A stretch of DNA of 64,000 bases from Tenrec ecaudatus (lineage: Eukaryota > Chordata > Mammalia > Afrosoricida > Tenrecidae): the NCBI RefSeq assembly GCF_050624435.1, contig NC_134530.1:143384721-143448720 (forward strand). Reading direction: 5' to 3'. Below, piece after piece: positions 55,257-64,000 of this stretch (its first letter is position 1; each line of letters starts with the position of its first letter). The position numbers were made by a program, and so were the translations under genes. The notes under the pieces are model-generated. The model saw nothing but the letters and a program-made list of their open reading frames with translations. It made no database searches and was not told the DNA's origin.

Positions 55257-55547
55257 GTAGGTGACCCTTGGCGTCTGGGGCAGGCTTTCTCCTTAGGCTT
55301 CCTCGATATCTGCAGCTTAAGCTTGTCCCGCCCGCTCTGTCCATGACCATGCGCTGTCCTGTCGTCTGTGAGCCGGGAGAGGTGGGCACACTGTAGGAGC
55401 AGATAAGCCGTCGCCCACTGGTCCTCCGCAGCCCCCTGTGGGCAACTTTTCCTTTCAGCTCCCGTTTGTTTTTGAGAGACAGCCTGGAAAAGTCAATGAT
55501 AAGACTAGAAGGAGCCAAGCTGTGCTTGGGCTATGTTGTCTTTGTAA

Positions 55548-55740
55548 AACCCAAACAAACTCTCCCTGCTTTCAAGTCAGTTCTGACTCATGGGAACCCC
55601 ATAGCACTGCCCCTGTGGGTTTCCTGTAACTTTAGGGGGAGAGGAAGCCTCATCTTTCTCCCAACGAGTGGCTGGTGGGTTTGAACTGCAAACCTTGCGG
55701 TCAGCACAGCACACAACCACTGCCCCACCAGGGCTCCACC
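55548..55740 (-). repeat. AfroSINE
   Basis: Antisense copy: 'aagtcagttctgactcatgg', 'ctgcccctgtgggtttcctg', 'gtggctggtgggtttgaact' and 'ctgccccaccagggctcc'. Confidence 0.92.
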
Positions 55741-55799
55741 TCTGCCTTAGGCACCCAAAAGAGAGTGCCAACAGGTTTATAGGCTAAGACCACCTAGAG

Positions 55800-55978
55800 C
55801 AGTGGTTCTCAGACCTCTTAGGGGTCGAACGACCCTTTCCACAAGGGTGGCCCGATTCATCACAGTAGCAAAATGACTGATAAAGTAGCAACGAAAATAA
55901 TGCTATGGTTGGGGGGGTCACCACAACACGAGGTACTGTATGAAAGGGTCGCGGCATTAAGAAGGTTGAGAACCACTG
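55800..55978. mobile_element. OC1-type non-autonomous hAT element
   Basis: Begins 'cagtggttctcagacc' and ends 'aaggttgagaaccactg'. The inverted ends match except for one extra or changed base. Interior: 'gtcgaacgaccctttccac' and 'gtactgtatgaaagggtcgc'. The flanks acctagag and atctatac share 5 of 8 bases, consistent with a decayed 8-bp duplication on the hAT-preferred nTCTAGAn target. Confidence 0.88.
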
Positions 55979-56072
55979 ATCTATACCCCTGTGTGGAGTC
56001 TCGATTCTTTGAAAGCCTTTTTCCATTTTAAGATGCCCCCCAAAGGCCTGCCCTCCACACACTCTGCCCTGA

Positions 56073-57215
<1,143 letters not shown>

Positions 57216-57359
57216 GACGCCGACAACAAAGTGGAGAGGATTTGGGGAGACTGCACAGTAAGGAAGAAGTACTCCCACGTGGACCTGGTGGTGATGGTAG
57301 ATGGCTTCGAAGGCGAAAAGGGCGCAGTGGTGGCCGGGAGTCGGGGGTACTTCCTGAAG
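57216..57359 (+). CDS. SARS1: SARS1 coding exon 5 (residues 150-197)
   Basis: Acceptor 'gccccacag', donor 'gtgaga'. 48 codons, phase 0-0: [18 protein letters not shown], then [18 protein letters not shown] and GSRGYFLK. This begins the class II catalytic domain. Confidence 0.97.
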
Positions 57360-58321
<962 letters not shown>

Positions 58322-59364
58322 TGATGACCGGATGGTCTATGTCCGTGACTTTGGAGCACTGAAAAATGAGGACGGTGCTACCGAGGAACGACATTTCCCC
58401 GTTGTAATGTAAATGGCCACCTGTGGCCAGTGGCTACCGTTTCGGACACAGATATAGAGCCTATTAATCTGTTTTCAGATAATCTGTGTCACTTATAGAG
58501 AGCATATTTTAACATCATTTGTTCAATAAAGAAACTCATTTTTTAGGTGCTTGAGAAAAACATTATGGAAGTACCACTAGGTCGTGTCTTTGTACCCTTA
58601 TCTTCAGATTGGAAGCTTCTACAGGGCAAGATGTACTTTCCTTGGCTCACAGTTTATGTTCCTTCTCAGCCCTGAGAGCCCGAGGAGGGCTCAAGCCGAG
58701 GCTCAGCATGTCACTCTGACACCGATGGGTAGTGGTCCAGTCTTAGTCCAGCACTCAGAATTTCAAGAATGCCTCTTGTCACCCGCTGCCCATCAAGCTC
58801 ACTCCACGTCTCCCTGTCTCTCTCCTTCCAGGTTCTCTCTCAGAAGTGGGGGCTTTGTTCTTACTGGCTTGTTTCCTTCCAAGACCCACCTGGAAATGGG
58901 GTAGACAGCAACTCTTGGGCGCATGTGATTTATCTTGTTTAGTGAGTGAAGTTTAAGAGTCAGAACCTCTTCCCTGTTGGCTCTGATGGATGCATTCAAG
59001 TTGTTGTAGTTATTGGAGAACCACTGAGCAACAAAACGCCCCCTCCCTAAACCCCAGCGTTGGATGGCCTTTGTGTCATCCCTGTCTGCCCTCCTGACGA
59101 TGACGGGAGGGATCGTCCACGCATCAGCTCAAACCCATTTACCTTCTTTTTCCTGATTTCAACCCCCACGGCTGGATCGTCACTAATAATGCTCAGAAGG
59201 GTCCAGGCAGGCAGCACCGGGGCACTGGAGGAGTGGGAGAAGCACCAGCTGGCCGAGGTTACCCGAGTTCCCTGCTCTCCATCGCTCATACTCTGATGTT
59301 CTTGAATTCTCAGGCAGACATGGTGACAGGTTGTACCAGTAAGGAATTTGGGTCGCGTGTCTGG

Positions 59365-59545
59365 CCTAATCAATTCTGACTCCCAGTGACTGACCCCTTG
59401 GAACAGTAGAGCTGCGCTGTAGGGTTTCCTGGGCGATAGCCTTTACAGGGTGGCTCACCGCCTCTATCCCAGAGCTCCTGGTGGGTTTGAACCACCAGCC
59501 TTGGGGCTAGTAGTCATGCCCTTGGGCGGCACCTGGGCGCCTTCT
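59365..59545 (-). repeat. AfroSINE
   Basis: Antisense copy: 'ttctgactcccagtgactga', 'gctcctggtgggtttgaacc' and 'accagccttggggctagtag'. Confidence 0.82.
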
Positions 59546-59647
59546 TGTCTAGTTTATTCATTTTCCAGAGCAACACAGTCCAGTAAGACCAATGCACCTG
59601 AAGAACTAATTTTTTAAAAAATTTTATATAATCCTTATTTAAAGTGG

Positions 59648-59825
59648 GGGCCCTGAGGGTGTAGTGATTGTGCTAACTGCAAGGTCAGCGGTTTGAAATC
59701 ACTAGCTGCTCTTCAGGAGAAAGACGGGGCTTTCTTGGAGTCTTGGAAACTCAGAGACAGTTCTACCCTGTCCTATTGGGTTGCTATGAGTCAGCATCAA
59801 CTCCGTGGCAGTGACTTTGGTTTGG
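59648..59825 (+). repeat. AfroSINE
   Basis: Forward copy: 'ctgagggtgtagtgattgtg', 'gcaaggtcagcggtttgaaa', 'gggttgctatgagtcagcat' and 'caactccgtggcagtgactt'. Confidence 0.9.
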
Positions 59826-60623
59826 GATTTATTTAAAGTTAAATAGCCATATGTACCTAGTTGCTACTGTCTTAGAAGTTTTTAGAATTTTTGTTGTGAT
59901 GTATGTGAATAGCCTGACCACTGTCAGGGTCCAGGTAACTTTCAAGGGACCCAAACCCTGACCCAGAGGAAGTGGGGAGCTCCCGCTCCCACCCCTCTTT
60001 TTGATGAAGTGAGAGAATATAACCACACAAAATTTGAAGTGTGTTATTCCTAACATAACGGTTGCCATTGTTTCCTGTGTGTGTGTGTGTATATGTGTGT
60101 GTGTCTTTTTCATGTCCTTCCAATCACCATGTATTAGGGGCTTCTAAACACTGTGGAAAAATAGAAGTTAAAAAACAATGGAAGAAGAAAGTAAAAGGAA
60201 ATAGAGGAAAGAAGTAGGAGGCAACGGGCATTTATAGAGATCTAAATACAGGCATGTACATATGTAAATATATTTATATATGATGATAGGGAAATAGATC
60301 TATGTGCATATGTTTATAGGTTCAGTATTAAGGTAGCAGATAGACATTGGGCCTCTACTCAAGTACTCCCTCAATGCAAGAACACTTTGTTCTATTAAAC
60401 TGGCATTCCGTGATGCTCACCTTTCCGACATGATCAATGAAGATAAAGCGGTGTGGTGAGGAAGGCAGATGTGGTGAAGAAAGCTGTTGGTGCCCAGCTA
60501 TCAAAAGATATAGTGTCTGGGGTCTTAAAGGCTTGAAGATAAACAATCAGCCATCTAGCTGAGAAGCAACAAAGCCTTCATGGAAGAAGCACACCAGCCC
60601 GTGTGATCATGAGGTGTCGATAG

Positions 60624-61269
<646 letters not shown>

Positions 61270-61286
61270 GAAAATGATGGCAACAT
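61270..61286. repeat. Target-site duplication, right copy
   Basis: Exact repeat of the 17-mer at 60708-60724, immediately after the pseudogene poly(A) tract. Confidence 0.95.
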
Positions 61287-61715
61287 ATGTACAAATGTGT
61301 TTGACACAATGGATGTATGTATGGATTGTGATAAGAGTTGTAGGAGCCCTCAATAAAATGATTTTTTTAATGGAAATGTCCACAACCATTTTGATGTACT
61401 CTAGTGTGTACATCGGTTTGTAGACTGCCTTTTATTTGGCAAGATGTAAATTGTTGCCTGTGTTACTACGTGGTCCTCATTCTCATCATTCTTAATGGGT
61501 ATACGATAGCCCCTCTGTGGACTATTTGGGGGCTTTCTATTTTTTAAGTTCAACGTTTAAAAAAAAAGTTCAATATTACCATGAACTTTTTCCCATTTGT
61601 ATCTTTAAAAGAAAACTTGCATATCTTATTCAGCTAAACACCAAAGTGCATTCCTTAAGGATTTTCATCAATAGACCAGCCTTGGTCACCGAGAAAACAC
61701 GGGCAGCCTCTCTTT

Positions 61716-61895
61716 GTCGAGCCCTGGTGGTGTAGCGCGTCCCATGTTGAGCTGCCAACGACAAGGCCCGCGGTTTGAAACCACCAGCCGCTCCTTAGAC
61801 CGATGGGGTGTTCTACTCCCCTGCAGCGCTGCAGTGTCGCAAGCCCGCAGGGGCAGCCCTGTCCTTGCGGGTCACTCTGCATCAGCATTGCCTTG
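61716..61895 (+). repeat. AfroSINE
   Basis: Forward copy: 'cgagccctggtggtgtagcg', 'acaaggcccgcggtttgaaa', 'ccaccagccgctccttagac' and 'gggtcactctgcatcagcat'. It retains many CpGs, which suggests a relatively young insertion. Confidence 0.9.
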
Positions 61896-62183
61896 AAGGC
61901 CGTGAGGCTGGTGTATTTTTAAGTACCTCGTTTTGTCCCGTGTTGGCAAACCCCTGTGGATGCTGGCTCATATTGCGACCAGCCCAGCTTTTATCGCATG
62001 CCTGCCATCATCCCACCTCATGGTATGTTTTAAAATGTTTATTGGGCAAGTCTCCGTTCAATCTACATTGCCTTCCTCTCTGTTGGGACCCCTTGTTGGG
62101 CTATCCCCGGCCCGTTTTGCCCCCTCTCCACGGCCAGGTGAGGAGTAAAAATCCTTCCCAGGGCTGCCCGTCCCCGCTCGTAA

Positions 62184-64000
<1,817 letters not shown>

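Overview
The window is mammalian nuclear DNA, almost certainly afrotherian and most likely from a tenrec (Echinops telfairi or a close relative). The evidence is a dense load of AfroSINEs on both strands (about 35 recognisable copies), RTE-clade LINE relics, a high-copy LINE 3'-end repeat, and two families of short hAT DNA transposon that I recognise as SPIN and OC1 (OposCharlie1). From memory, both hAT families are known for horizontal transfer into a few tetrapod lineages including tenrec, and SPIN is not reported from elephant. The species call is inference.

Two protein genes lie on the + strand, in the order and orientation they have on human 1p13.3. Positions 1-37052 hold the 3' part of ELAPOR1 (KIAA1324/EIG121): 19 coding exons from 5643 to 34576, then a 3' UTR of about 2.5 kb ending at an AATAAA at 37030. 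The exons splice in phase into 857 codons, equivalent to residues 157-1013 of a 1013-residue family member; the signal peptide and first ~156 residues lie upstream of the window. From about 45500 to the window end is SARS1 (cytosolic seryl-tRNA synthetase): a CpG-island promoter with a 36-bp tandem repeat, the start codon at 45581, and nine coding exons giving residues 1-419 of about 514. Catalytic motif 3 and the C-terminal extension lie beyond the window. Every exon has AG/GT boundaries and the reading frame is never broken, so both genes look functional.

The other ~94% of the window is intron, intergenic DNA and repeats. Repeat-rich stretches are the 7267-15962 and 25249-30274 introns of ELAPOR1, the 8.4-kb intergenic region 37053-45400, and introns 1 and 6 of SARS1. 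Clear nested insertions include an RPS2 retropseudogene with a 17-bp target-site duplication inside a LINE-type repeat, a 35-nt 5' fragment of U2 snRNA inserted in another copy of that repeat, SPIN and OC1 elements inside AfroSINEs, and a LINE-type repeat inside an RTE reverse-transcriptase relic. A clean 6 x 34-bp minisatellite lies in an ELAPOR1 intron.

The two genes are neighbours with no evident functional coupling: ELAPOR1 encodes an endosome/lysosome/Golgi-associated type I membrane protein, and SARS1 a housekeeping enzyme. I found no undescribed multi-gene system. The unusual material is the repeat biology and the tandemly expanded SARS1 promoter. Intron stretches not assigned to a feature contain nothing I could identify by eye; repeat edges are estimates, generally within 10-20 bp, while exon edges come from splice sites and frame.
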